Part shown: positions 1-7,121 of the stretch, piece after piece
Numbering within the stretch: position 1 is the first letter of the stretch
How the letters are laid out: every line of letters begins with the position of its first letter
Source of the DNA: an uncultured Clostridia bacterium
GTDB lineage: Bacteria; Bacillota; Clostridia; Oscillospirales; CAG-272
Assembly (NCBI GenBank): GCA_946618395.1
Contig: CAMOLD010000048.1
Span: 1-9,110 of the forward strand
Reading direction: 5' to 3'
DNA length: 9,110 nt
Made by a program: the position numbers and the translations under genes
The notes under the pieces: model-generated
What the model saw: the letters and a program-made list of their open reading frames with translations, nothing else
Told to the model about the DNA's origin: nothing
Database searches by the model: none

Positions 1-3000
1 CCGGTTCCAACACCGACTACAAAGTAACCAACGTTTATTACTGCAACGATTCCGACCGGCACACCGGCGGTGATCTTGGCGGTTGGTATGGTTACTATAA
101 GCAGGGCGACGGAGCAATTTCCAGCCTGATTACCTACTCCAACGTGACCGCGAAGACCATGACCCAGCTCAAAGCGATGACCTCCGGCTTTGCGGATGAC
201 TCCAAGTGGCATTTCGGAACCAGCAGTCAGCTTCCGGTTCCGGTGGCGATTTACGATAACCTCATTGCTCCTTACGTATCCATCTTCGATGATTTGACGA
301 AGAGCGAATTCACCATTACCACCAACGCGGAAATGGCCGAGTTTGTGAGTTTGGTCAACGCCGGTACCACTTTTGCCGGCAAGACCATCAAGCTGGGCGC
401 TGACGTCACCCTGACCACCACGGTCGGCTCGACCGACGCCCATCCCTTCTCCGGCAACTTCAACGGCCAGGGACACACCGTCACCATCAGCCAAACGCTT
501 TCCAACCCGGATGGCGCAGGCGGTCTGTTCTCCTTCGTCCGCGTTCCGGCAAATAGCACGCTCACCATTCAGAACGTGCACCTCGCCGGCACCATCAGCC
601 TGACCAATACCGCCGGCAGCAAGGGTTACGTTGGTGCTTTGATCTCCTGCGTGGACGCAGGCACCTCCGGCTCGGGTGGTACGTTGAACGTGACCAACGT
701 TTGGTCCACCACGCGTATCAACGCCGGCGACTCCAACACCTGGTATGCAATTTCCAGCTATATCGGCTTTGTCCGCCATGCTTCCGGACTCAAACCGATC
801 ACCATCAATATCGATTCCTGCTTGTGGGATGCCGTCATCAACGCGGGTCCTGCACTGGAATACACCGGCGCGTTCGTTGGCTATACTGGTAACCAGGGCA
901 ACAGCGGCAGACCGTTGAACCTGAACATTACCAACTCGGTAGCTGCCGGTACGATTATGCTGAATACTGCATATACCGACGACACCGGCTTGCTGGTTGG
1001 CTACCTGAAAGGCAATGGCAACAACAGCTCGACCTCTGCCGTTACCGCAAACTTCCATGACCTTGTTATCATTGGTAAGTTTACTTCTTCCGTAAACGTG
1101 ACCAAGTGGTGCTCGCTCTTCCAGCACAGTGGTACGACCACGGTAGATTTGGATAACTTCTACTATGTCAGCTTCAACGTTCCCGGCAAGGGCACGATCC
1201 CGGTTCATGAAGGTACCGGTACCGTTACCGGTGAAGCAACCGTAAAGACCAAAGCCGGTATTTATGAGCTGACAACTTCCGATTTCACAACTGCGGCAAA
1301 ATGGAACATTGGTTCCGCGCATTATCCTTGCCCGCAGGGAATTGTAGATGCCTTTGGTTCGGTTCCTTCCTCTCTTGCAACCACCGCTTATGATTTATAT
1401 GATGAATTTGAAATTGGCACCGCCGAGGCACTCAACGCCCTGGCAACTGCTGTCAACGGCGGCAAGACCTACGAGGGCAAGACCATCAAGATCACGGCGG
1501 ACATCACCATTGAGTCCGGCTGGACCAGCATTGGTATCACCTCCTCCAAGCCTTTCATGGGTAACTTCAACGGCCAGGGACACACCATTGAGATTCACCA
1601 AACGCTCTCCAACCCGGATGGCGTTGGCGGTCTGATTGCCTTCTCCCGTACTCCGGCTGGCGGCACGGTGACCATTGAGAACCTGCACCTGACTGGCCGC
1701 ATTGACGCAACCAACTCGAACACCGGCTCCGGCTACTTTGGCGGCGTGGCTGGTTGTGTGGACGGTAACACCTCCGGCTCGGGCGGTACCATTAACTTTA
1801 ACAACGTTTGGTGCTCGCTGTATATCAACTGCGGCAACGCCAATGCGTGGACCGGCGTTGGCGGCTTCATTGGCTTCTGCCGCCATGCCGCCGGACTCAA
1901 ACCTTTGGAAATCAACTTTGATTCCTGCGTTTGGGACGGCACGCTGAATGTTGGTCCCGCCGCTTACCACTTCGGCGGTTTCGTTGGCTACACCGGTAAC
2001 AACCCCTCCGGCAGAACGCTGACCATCAACATTGAAAACTCGGTTGCCTCCGGTACCATTGCCATCAACCAGACCTGGGATCAATACGCAGGTGTGCTGG
2101 TTGGTTATGCACGCGGCGGATACAGCGATGACTCCACCGCAAAGGTGACCGTCAACGTCAGCAACGTGATTTCCAACGGCAAAATGACCTTCAAGAGCGG
2201 CGTCGCCTGCCCCGGCTCGGGCAGTAAGATCGGTCACATTGGTCGTATTGATGACACCTCCAATAACGAAATCAACATGACCAACCTTTACTACAACGCA
2301 TTTGAGCGCGGCGCGCTGGAAGGCAATGCACCGGCGCTTGGCGGCGGCGGATCGGCAAACAGCACCAGCAACGTTGTTGCAAAGGATACGGTCGGCTTCT
2401 ACGCCCTGGGCACTTCGTCCTTCTCCAACTCCTCCAAGTGGAACAAGACCGAGGGCTACTACGCTTGCCCGGCAGGCATCGTTTCCACCTTTGGTGAAGT
2501 TCCCGAAACGCTTTATGTAACCGAATATGATAGATATGATACTTTCTCGATTGGCACTACCGAGGCGTTCCTCGCCTTCCGCGATGCGGTTAACGACGGC
2601 AAGAACTACTCCGGCAAAACCGTTCAACTGACGGCGGACATTGACCTGACCGGTGAAGCTTGGCAGGAAATCGGTCTTCCTTCGAGTACCTCCGGCGCAG
2701 GCAGCAACGTCTTCAAGGGTACCTTTGACGGCAAGGGCTACACCATTTACAACATGACCACCCTCCTGGAGCCCACCACCGGCTATGCGGATATGCAGGG
2801 CGGTCTGTTCGGCAACCTGGGCGACGGCGCCGTGGTCAAGAACTTCACCTTGACCGGCTCCATGACCATTAACAACTACTATGATGGCGAGGGCAACTCC
2901 TCCTACTTTGCTTCGGTTGCCAACGCGGTTTCGGGCACCGTTCTGATTCAGAACGTTACCTCTACCGTCAACATCAGAACCACCAACCATGCAAATCCCA

Positions 3001-3980
3001 CCAGTGGTAAATGGGGCGGCGGTATTAGCTACGTTGCGGGTCTGGTTGGCTTTGCGCTGCACAACAACGATGCAGACTTGACCATTGACGGCTGCGAATA
3101 CGCCGGCACCATTAACTGCTCCAACATTGCAAGAGGTACCGCGGGCATTATGGCATTCGACGGTAACAACGCAGACAACGCCTACACCAAGAACATTACC
3201 ATTACCGATACGGCATTTACCGGCACCATCAACCTCAACGATAACGGCAGTACCTACTACTACCAGCAGGTTGGCGGTATCTTTGGTTACCTGAACACCG
3301 GCACCTTGACCATTCAAAGAACCACTTCCGACGGTAGAATGTACTTCAACCGCTCGAAGGCTTGGTCGGCAACCGATATTTCCGCCGGCCAGATCATTGG
3401 CCAGGTGAACACCGCCGCAACGGCAGACATTAAGAGCACCGTTACCTACACGCCCATCTACCTTTACACCGAGGTTGACGCAAACACCAACCCGGTGCAA
3501 GCCTCCAAGTTTGTGCTTGGTGAAATTGGTTACCTGGACGGCACCTACGCCACCAACGGCGCGGATAACACCGCCGCAATTGTTGGCGGTATGGAAGCCA
3601 TTGCGGTTGCTTATGATGAAACCGACGGAACGGGCATTCGCTTTACCGCAACCTACTTTAACACCGCCTCCTGCACAAACGGCGGCACCGCAAGCGCAAA
3701 CTTTGGTATGTTCCTGTTGACCAAGCTGGTTTACGATGAGCTGGGCGACGACCCAAGCTACTCCGAACTGAACTCCCTGGCGGGCACCGGCGCGGTTTAC
3801 AGAGTTTACGCACAGAAATACAGAGATACCGGCACTTACTACACGGTCAACATCGTTATTACGAACATTGACCAAACCAGCGAGATGGCGGGCGAGCTTG
3901 TTGCAATTCCCTATGCGGGAACCAAACTCGGTAACGCGGCAATTACAAGCTATAACGAATTGTTTACAGCTGCTGAATAA
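1..3980 (+). CDS. Giant secreted repeat protein with beta-helix-like modules, 3' part (5' end outside window)
   Basis: The reading frame is open from base 3, so the gene starts upstream; the GTG at 144 is only an internal codon. About 1,325 residues are visible. They are rich in Thr, Ser, Gly, Asn and Val and form consecutive modules. Each begins with a pattern like GTAEAL..AVN.GK.Y.GKTI..TADI, then a G.F(N/D)G.G(H/Y)TI turn, then several GG(L/F)...G strands ending in a tail such as KWN...YYACPAGIVSTFG. This resembles the GLUG-like and pectin-lyase-like repeat regions of clostridial surface proteins. The last ~130 residues (about 3588-3977) are a separate domain (GIRF, ASANFGMFLL) that recurs at the N-terminus of the next protein. 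No LPXTG motif, SLH domain or membrane anchor is seen at the C-terminus. The signal peptide, if present, lies outside the window. Role inferred: extracellular adhesin or glycan-associated protein; no enzymatic motif is recognised. The next gene starts 25 bp downstream, probably in one operon. Confidence 0.85.
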   Translation, partial: GSNTDYKVTNVYYCNDSDRHTGGDLGGWYGYYKQGDGAISSLITYSNVTAKTMTQLKAMTSGFADDSKWHFGTSSQLPVPVAIYDNLIAPYVSIFDDLTKSEFTITTNAEMAEFVSLVNAGTTFAGKTIKLGADVTLTTTVGSTDAHPFSGNFNGQGHTVTISQTLSNPDGAGGLFSFVRVPANSTLTIQNVHLAGTISLTNTAGSKGYVGALISCVDAGTSGSGGTLNVTNVWSTTRINAGDSNTWYAISSYIGFVRHASGLKPITINIDSCLWDAVINAGPALEYTGAFVGYTGNQGNSGRPLNLNITNSVAAGTIMLNTAYTDDTGLLVGYLKGNGNNSSTSAVTANFHDLVIIGKFTSSVNVTKWCSLFQHSGTTTVDLDNFYYVSFNVPGKGTIPVHEGTGTVTGEATVKTKAGIYELTTSDFTTAAKWNIGSAHYPCPQGIVDAFGSVPSSLATTAYDLYDEFEIGTAEALNALATAVNGGKTYEGKTIKITADITIESGWTSIGITSSKPFMGNFNGQGHTIEIHQTLSNPDGVGGLIAFSRTPAGGTVTIENLHLTGRIDATNSNTGSGYFGGVAGCVDGNTSGSGGTINFNNVWCSLYINCGNANAWTGVGGFIGFCRHAAGLKPLEINFDSCVWDGTLNVGPAAYHFGGFVGYTGNNPSGRTLTINIENSVASGTIAINQTWDQYAGVLVGYARGGYSDDSTAKVTVNVSNVISNGKMTFKSGVACPGSGSKIGHIGRIDDTSNNEINMTNLYYNAFERGALEGNAPALGGGGSANSTSNVVAKDTVGFYALGTSSFSNSSKWNKTEGYYACPAGIVSTFGEVPETLYVTEYDRYDTFSIGTTEAFLAFRDAVNDGKNYSGKTVQLTADIDLTGEAWQEIGLPSSTSGAGSNVFKGTFDGKGYTIYNMTTLLEPTTGYADMQGGLFGNLGDGAVVKNFTLTGSMTINNYYDGEGNSSYFASVANAVSGTVLIQNVTSTVNIRTTNHANPTSGKWGGGISYVAGLVGFALHNNDADLTIDGCEYAGTINCSNIARGTAGIMAFDGNNADNAYTKNITITDTAFTGTINLNDNGSTYYYQQVGGIFGYLNTGTLTIQRTTSDGRMYFNRSKAWSATDISAGQIIGQVNTAATADIKSTVTYTPIYLYTEVDANTNPVQASKFVLGEIGYLDGTYATNGADNTAAIVGGMEAIAVAYDETDGTGIRFTATYFNTASCTNGGTASANFGMFLLTKLVYDELGDDPSYSELNSLAGTGAVYRVYAQKYRDTGTYYTVNIVITNIDQTSEMAGELVAIPYAGTKLGNAAITSYNELFTAAE
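303..3480 (+). repeat. Tandem ~1.1 kb coding modules (A, B, C, plus tail of an earlier one)
   Basis: Equivalent module starts fall at 303 (SEFTI), 1401 (DEFEI) and 2538 (DTFSI), giving periods of 1,098 and 1,137 bp. The tail of a further module occupies 3-302, so the array continues upstream. Modules A and B are alike in DNA as well as protein: both carry the stretch AACTTCAACGGCCAGGGACA (463 region and 1563 region), and both encode QTLSNPDG, TSGSGGT and RHA.GLKP. Module C is more diverged (FKGTFDGKGYTIYNM) and lacks the RHA.GLKP segment. Where module C ends is approximate. Confidence 0.8.
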
Positions 3981-4005
3981 TCCGTAAAGGAGGAATATAA
4001 ATAAA

Positions 4006-6510
4006 ATGAAAAGAATTTTAAGCATTTTATTGGTTCTTACCATGCTTCTTGCCGGGCTTATCATCCCCGTCCATGCAGACACGGAACAAGTTCCTGAAGT
4101 CCTCGGTGCGTCTATTCGCACCGTGGGCAACCAGGGCATCCGCTTTGTTGGTAGAATCAAGAAAACAGGCAGCATTACGCTGACCTTTGGAGCGAGCGCC
4201 AACTTTGGCTTCCTCCTCATTCCGGAATCCTCCATTGCTTCCGGAACGTCCATCACCGTTAGCACCCCCAATGTTAGCCAAGTGAAAGCTGAAAGGCTGA
4301 TGAGCAAGGAAAGCATTGAAAGCATTGGGCTTACCTACGATAGCGACTACTACTACTTTGCAGTGGTCCAGCTGAACATGCCCGCCCACTTCTATGAAAC
4401 GAATATGGTGGCAAAAGCCTATGTGAACAATGGCGGAACCTACACCTATTCCAACAGTGGCGCAGCCGAGAAACGCTCCATTGCCTATGTTGCGCAAGCA
4501 ATTGCCGATATGGGCGGTGAGATTCCCGCATTTATCACCACCGTTTTGGCGCAGGCCGAAGCCTTTGGTACCGACATCCACTTCAGCGGCGACAAATTCA
4601 GCGTTCTGACCGCTTACCCCGAATATCCCTCCGCAGTTGCGCAAGACGGGCTTTACTCCGTCACCGTTTCGCAGGGCAGCAAGAACCAAGCGCTGAAGGT
4701 TTACAACCAGTGCGCGGACTATTCGCAGTATGACCAGAACTCCACTTCCCGTTCGTTGGCGTCTTACGACAACAACCGCCGCTTCTGCGAATTTGCATTC
4801 GCGTTTGAGGCAGTAACGGTGAAGATTCAGGTCAACAAAAAGTTCACCTCCTACATGGTCAGTCCCACTGCAAAGGGCCTTGCCTCCTCGTATAGCAACG
4901 GCGTCATTTCGGTAACGGTGGATAAACCCATGCAGTTCGTTGTCATTTTGGATAACGACTACAACACCGCGCTTTCGGTGTTTGCCGACGCTCCCGAAAC
5001 CGATATTCCCACAAAGGGTGCTTCGGGCGTTGTCTATGTAGAGGGCAACAGCGTCATCACCGCTCCCGACGGCCTGGTTTCCTATGTTGGAACCAACAAC
5101 GAGACGATGGTTGTTCAAAACAACCGGACCAAGATTTATATTGCCCCCGGCGCAATTCTGACCAAGCGCATCATGGTCTCCCGTTATGACGCGGAGAAAC
5201 AAGGCTACGCTGTCAAGATCTACGGCCGCGGCGCAATTTTGGATCCGTTCTCGAATTACAAGACATCCAACCCGCTGCAAACCACAACCGTGAACGATTG
5301 GGACGGCTCCACAAACAACGCTTACCCCGTTATGAAGGCGGTCGTCAACGTGTATTCTTACTCCTGCTCGATGAAGGATATCAAAGTCCTGGACGGCAGA
5401 AACTTCAACGTTCTGTTTGCACAAAGCGGCTGCTCGGCAGATAACGTCAAGATCCTGTCTACCGAAATGTCCACCGACGGCTTTATGGTTTCGCAGAACG
5501 GAACCGTGAAGAACTCCTTCATTTACAACGGCGATAACTCGCTGGTCATTGCCGGCGGTAACGGCGGTCACCTCTACGAGAACATTACCATTGGTACCTC
5601 CTGCGCGGCAATTTACCCGCAGTATGAATTCAATGGCAGCCTGAAAGACATTTACGTCTTCCGCGCTGATGATAACCTCATCAACGTTCACGAGGACAAT
5701 TCCGGCGCAATGACCATGAACATTGACGGTCTTTACGCCAACGACTGCATGAAGACCCCGCAGATCTTTGCCGATGACGGCGGCAACGGTTCGGCAACCA
5801 AGACCTTCAACCTGAAGAACGTGGTCACCCGTAAGTTCACCAGCGGCAAGAAGTCCTTCACCGAAGGCGGAAGCACCAACACGAACGCCGCTTTGTCGAG
5901 CAGTTCTACCGGATACGTCATCAACTTTACCAATCTGTATGTTGGCGGTTACCTCATTGGCCCCGACGGCTCCAACGGCATTAAAGTTGGTTCCACCACC
6001 ATTGGTAACAACTCTGCGTATGGTTCTACCATTGGTAACATGACCATCACCTTTGCCCACGATTCGAGCAACGAGCCCAAGAACACCACTGCGCCGACAT
6101 CCACCACCGCAAACTACACCGGCGGTGCAGACTACGTTGCCGGCCCGATCCGCGATTGGACGCGTTACACCTCCTATAACTGCAAAGGATATTACGAGGG
6201 TAGCAAATTTAAGGTTACTACCAGCAACTCTTCCAGCAGATGGGGCTATACCATCAACCTGACCGAGCAGATGAAGAAGGACGGCGCCGGAACCTATTCG
6301 TATAGCGTTACAACCTCTGGTACGGGCGCATCCGGTCTTCTGATCAAATCTCAAAACGGCACCAACTCGGTTAGCACCACAAGCGGCAAATCGGGTAGCA
6401 TTACGGTCACGGCAGAAGATTTGGCAAACTACACCTATTACTTCCTTGTAAAGGTAAGTATCACTGGCAGCGGCACGATCACGATTGACAGCTGGTCGTT
6501 CGGTAAGTAA
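4006..6510 (+). CDS. Secreted GH49 (dextranase)-like beta-helix protein with N-terminal shared surface domain
   Basis: This is an 834-residue protein. The ATG follows AAAGGAGG (3986-3993) with a 12-nt gap. Residues 1-24 are a signal peptide (MKR, hydrophobic core, VHA|D cut), so it is exported. Residues ~30-185 match the C-terminal domain of the preceding gene (GIRF at 44-47, ASANFGFLL). Residues ~200-345 look like the beta-sandwich that precedes the GH49 helix. From ~345 a right-handed beta-helix follows, with signature strings IYIAPGAIL and VKIYGRGAILDPF, then STDGF (D491), NGDNSLVI (D510, N511) and GGHLYENITIG (H522). The 19/20-residue spacing of D491, D510 and position 511 fits the three catalytic Asp of GH49 (376, 395, 396 in fungal dextranase, from memory), but the third is Asn here. 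Residues ~690-834 form a Ser/Thr/Gly-rich beta domain, possibly carbohydrate-binding. Likely role: binding or hydrolysing an extracellular glucan or related glycan. GH28-like is the main alternative. Confidence 0.8.
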   Translation: MKRILSILLVLTMLLAGLIIPVHADTEQVPEVLGASIRTVGNQGIRFVGRIKKTGSITLTFGASANFGFLLIPESSIASGTSITVSTPNVSQVKAERLMSKESIESIGLTYDSDYYYFAVVQLNMPAHFYETNMVAKAYVNNGGTYTYSNSGAAEKRSIAYVAQAIADMGGEIPAFITTVLAQAEAFGTDIHFSGDKFSVLTAYPEYPSAVAQDGLYSVTVSQGSKNQALKVYNQCADYSQYDQNSTSRSLASYDNNRRFCEFAFAFEAVTVKIQVNKKFTSYMVSPTAKGLASSYSNGVISVTVDKPMQFVVILDNDYNTALSVFADAPETDIPTKGASGVVYVEGNSVITAPDGLVSYVGTNNETMVVQNNRTKIYIAPGAILTKRIMVSRYDAEKQGYAVKIYGRGAILDPFSNYKTSNPLQTTTVNDWDGSTNNAYPVMKAVVNVYSYSCSMKDIKVLDGRNFNVLFAQSGCSADNVKILSTEMSTDGFMVSQNGTVKNSFIYNGDNSLVIAGGNGGHLYENITIGTSCAAIYPQYEFNGSLKDIYVFRADDNLINVHEDNSGAMTMNIDGLYANDCMKTPQIFADDGGNGSATKTFNLKNVVTRKFTSGKKSFTEGGSTNTNAALSSSSTGYVINFTNLYVGGYLIGPDGSNGIKVGSTTIGNNSAYGSTIGNMTITFAHDSSNEPKNTTAPTSTTANYTGGADYVAGPIRDWTRYTSYNCKGYYEGSKFKVTTSNSSSRWGYTINLTEQMKKDGAGTYSYSVTTSGTGASGLLIKSQNGTNSVSTTSGKSGSITVTAEDLANYTYYFLVKVSITGSGTITIDSWSFGK

Positions 6511-6542
6511 ATTGGAATTCGATGAAAGAAGGGATAAGCAAA

Positions 6543-6659
6543 ATGAAAAAGAATTATGAAGCGCTTACGCTCGAATTGATTCCAATGGACGCCGCCGATA
6601 TCGTAACCTTGAGTGAAAACGAGGGCGGCTGGAACGAAAACTGGGATATCTTTACCTGA
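6543..6659 (+). CDS. 38-residue acidic peptide of unknown function
   Basis: A short ATG-TGA frame starts 32 bp after the GH49-like gene, with AGAAGGG (6527-6533) 9 nt upstream of the ATG. The peptide begins MKKNYEALTLELIPMD, continues ADIVTLSENEGG and ends WNENWDIFT. It has a Lys-rich start followed by an acidic, Trp-containing tail, and it has no signal peptide or membrane helix. From memory, short peptides with the layout 'MKK.YE.P.LE......D(I/V)(I/V)T.S' are frequent in gut Clostridia, where they are usually unannotated and without known function. Supporting points are the good ribosome binding site, the position last in a co-directional unit, and the strong terminator 28 bp after its stop. 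Translation is unproven, and no function is assigned. Confidence 0.7.
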   Translation: MKKNYEALTLELIPMDAADIVTLSENEGGWNENWDIFT

Positions 6660-6687
6660 TTTGAGGATTGAAGAATCAAACAAAAAA

Positions 6688-6725
6688 GCAGGGCATGACA
6701 ACTGTCATGCCCTGCGCTGTTTTTT
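6688..6725 (+). terminator. Rho-independent terminator ending the surface-protein unit
   Basis: A perfect 12-bp stem (GCAGGGCATGAC at 6688-6699 with GTCATGCCCTGC at 6704-6715, loop AACT) is followed shortly by six T (6720-6725). An A-run just before the stem (6681-6686) gives the reverse strand a U-tract too, so it may also stop leftward transcripts from the tRNA-Leu side. Confidence 0.9.
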
Positions 6726-6843
6726 GCCCGAACCGAGCACAACCCCGCGCGTTTGCGTAGCGTTAGGGTTTTGTTTTGTGTTGCTCGGGAGACTTGCTTT
6801 GCAAGTCAGTGCGGTTCTGCGTGACCGGTTTGCCCACACAACG
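6726..6843. other. Intergenic space with imperfect inverted repeats, between convergent transcripts
   Basis: No gene is seen here. The space holds an imperfect long stem (CCGAGCA at 6733-6739 against TGCTCGG at 6782-6788, with AACCC and GGGTT pairing further in). Next to it is a perfect hairpin, GACTTGC-TTT-GCAAGTC (6791-6807). A weak CGGT/ACCG pairing follows at 6812-6827. It could be untranslated filler, a decayed hairpin array like the one at 8816-9013, or an unrecognised small RNA. Confidence 0.4.
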
Positions 6844-6865
6844 AAAAAAGGCGGCAGTTGCCGCC
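6844..6865 (-). terminator. Terminator of tRNA-Leu
   Basis: Read on the minus strand, a GC-rich stem (GGCGGC at 6850-6855 with GCCGCC at 6860-6865, four-base loop) is followed by six T (complement of 6844-6849). It begins about 10 bp past the 3' CCA end of tRNA-Leu and faces the terminator of the convergent surface-protein unit. Confidence 0.85.
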
Positions 6866-6874
6866 TTTCTCCGT

Positions 6875-6961
6875 TGGTGCGGGCAACAGGACTTGAACCT
6901 GCACACCATGGAGGGTATTGGATCCTAAATCCAACGCGTCTGCCAATTCCGCCATGCCCGC
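6875..6961 (-). tRNA. tRNA-Leu (anticodon UAG)
   Basis: This 87-nt class II tRNA includes encoded CCA (complement of 6875-6877) and discriminator A (6878). The acceptor stem GCGGGCA pairs with TGCCCGC. The anticodon stem TTGGA/TCCAA closes the loop TTTAGGA, so the anticodon is TAG (complement of 6925-6927), which reads CUN leucine codons. The variable arm is long, as expected for leucine. The T arm is GCAGG-TTCAAGT-CCTGT. All stems can be drawn, and a dedicated terminator follows. The 5' flank is unusual: it holds an inverted partial copy of this gene. Confidence 0.95.
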
Positions 6962-6972
6962 GAATGAAATGA

Positions 6973-7007
6973 GCCGGCATGGCGGAATTGTCAACGCACA
7001 TGCCCGC
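6973..7007 (+). pseudogene. Inverted remnant of tRNA-Leu (5' end fused to 3' acceptor strand)
   Basis: Read on the plus strand, 6973-6990 (GCCGGCATGGCGGAATTG) matches the first 18 bases of tRNA-Leu at 17 positions. The match continues for a few more bases with one substitution and one missing base (to 6997). The sequence then jumps to CATGCCCGC (6999-7007), which equals the acceptor 3' strand region. The anticodon, variable and T arms are absent. The two ends can still form an acceptor-like stem with one C/C mismatch. It lies 11 bp from the intact tRNA in the opposite orientation, so the two form an almost perfect inverted repeat. It is not expected to give a working tRNA. Confidence 0.65.
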
Positions 7008-7030
7008 AGAATAAAGTAATAGGGAATAGT
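7008..7030 (-). promoter_or_regulatory. Candidate promoter for tRNA-Leu
   Basis: On the minus strand a -10-like TATTCT (complement of 7008-7013) lies 16 nt after TTTTCA. Transcription from it would give a leader of about 40 nt containing the tRNA remnant. A second possible -35, a perfect TTGACA (complement of 6989-6994), lies inside the remnant but has only a poor -10 downstream (CATTTC). The choice between them is uncertain. Confidence 0.3.
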
Positions 7031-7050
7031 GAAAAGTGAAAAGGTAGTTG

Positions 7051-7116
7051 GGTCTGCCTTATTCTACCATAAAACGCCCCTGTTGTCAAGGGCGTTTTTT
7101 GAAGACCGGGCAGACC
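7051..7116 (-). terminator. Terminator after the DMT transporter, inside a larger inverted repeat
   Basis: The core hairpin is AAAACGCCC (7071-7079) with GGGCGTTTT (7090-7098), loop of 10, with A and T runs that give a U-tract on either strand. It sits about 25 bp past the transporter stop codon. An outer pair of arms, GGTCTGCC (7051-7058) and GGCAGACC (7109-7116), encloses it with a perfect 8-bp match. Confidence 0.8.
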
Positions 7117-7121
7117 GCTTT

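Noticed and set aside
144..146. GTG at 144 as the start of the first gene
   Set aside because: The frame is open to base 3 and already encodes a recognisable module tail before 144, so the true start lies outside the window.
1395..4325. 976-codon open frame on the minus strand, antisense to both surface-protein genes
   Set aside because: It spans a gene boundary, has no convincing ribosome binding site and gives a Val/Gly/Asn-rich sequence with no recognisable fold. It is a shadow arising because the true genes seldom use TTA, CTA or TCA codons.
4027..6354. 775-codon open frame antisense to the GH49-like gene
   Set aside because: It has the same cause as the other antisense frame. The plus-strand product has a signal peptide and family motifs, while the antisense one has neither.
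6613..6972. 119-codon plus-strand frame across the terminators and tRNA-Leu
   Set aside because: It runs through two terminators and antisense to a tRNA, with no supporting signals.
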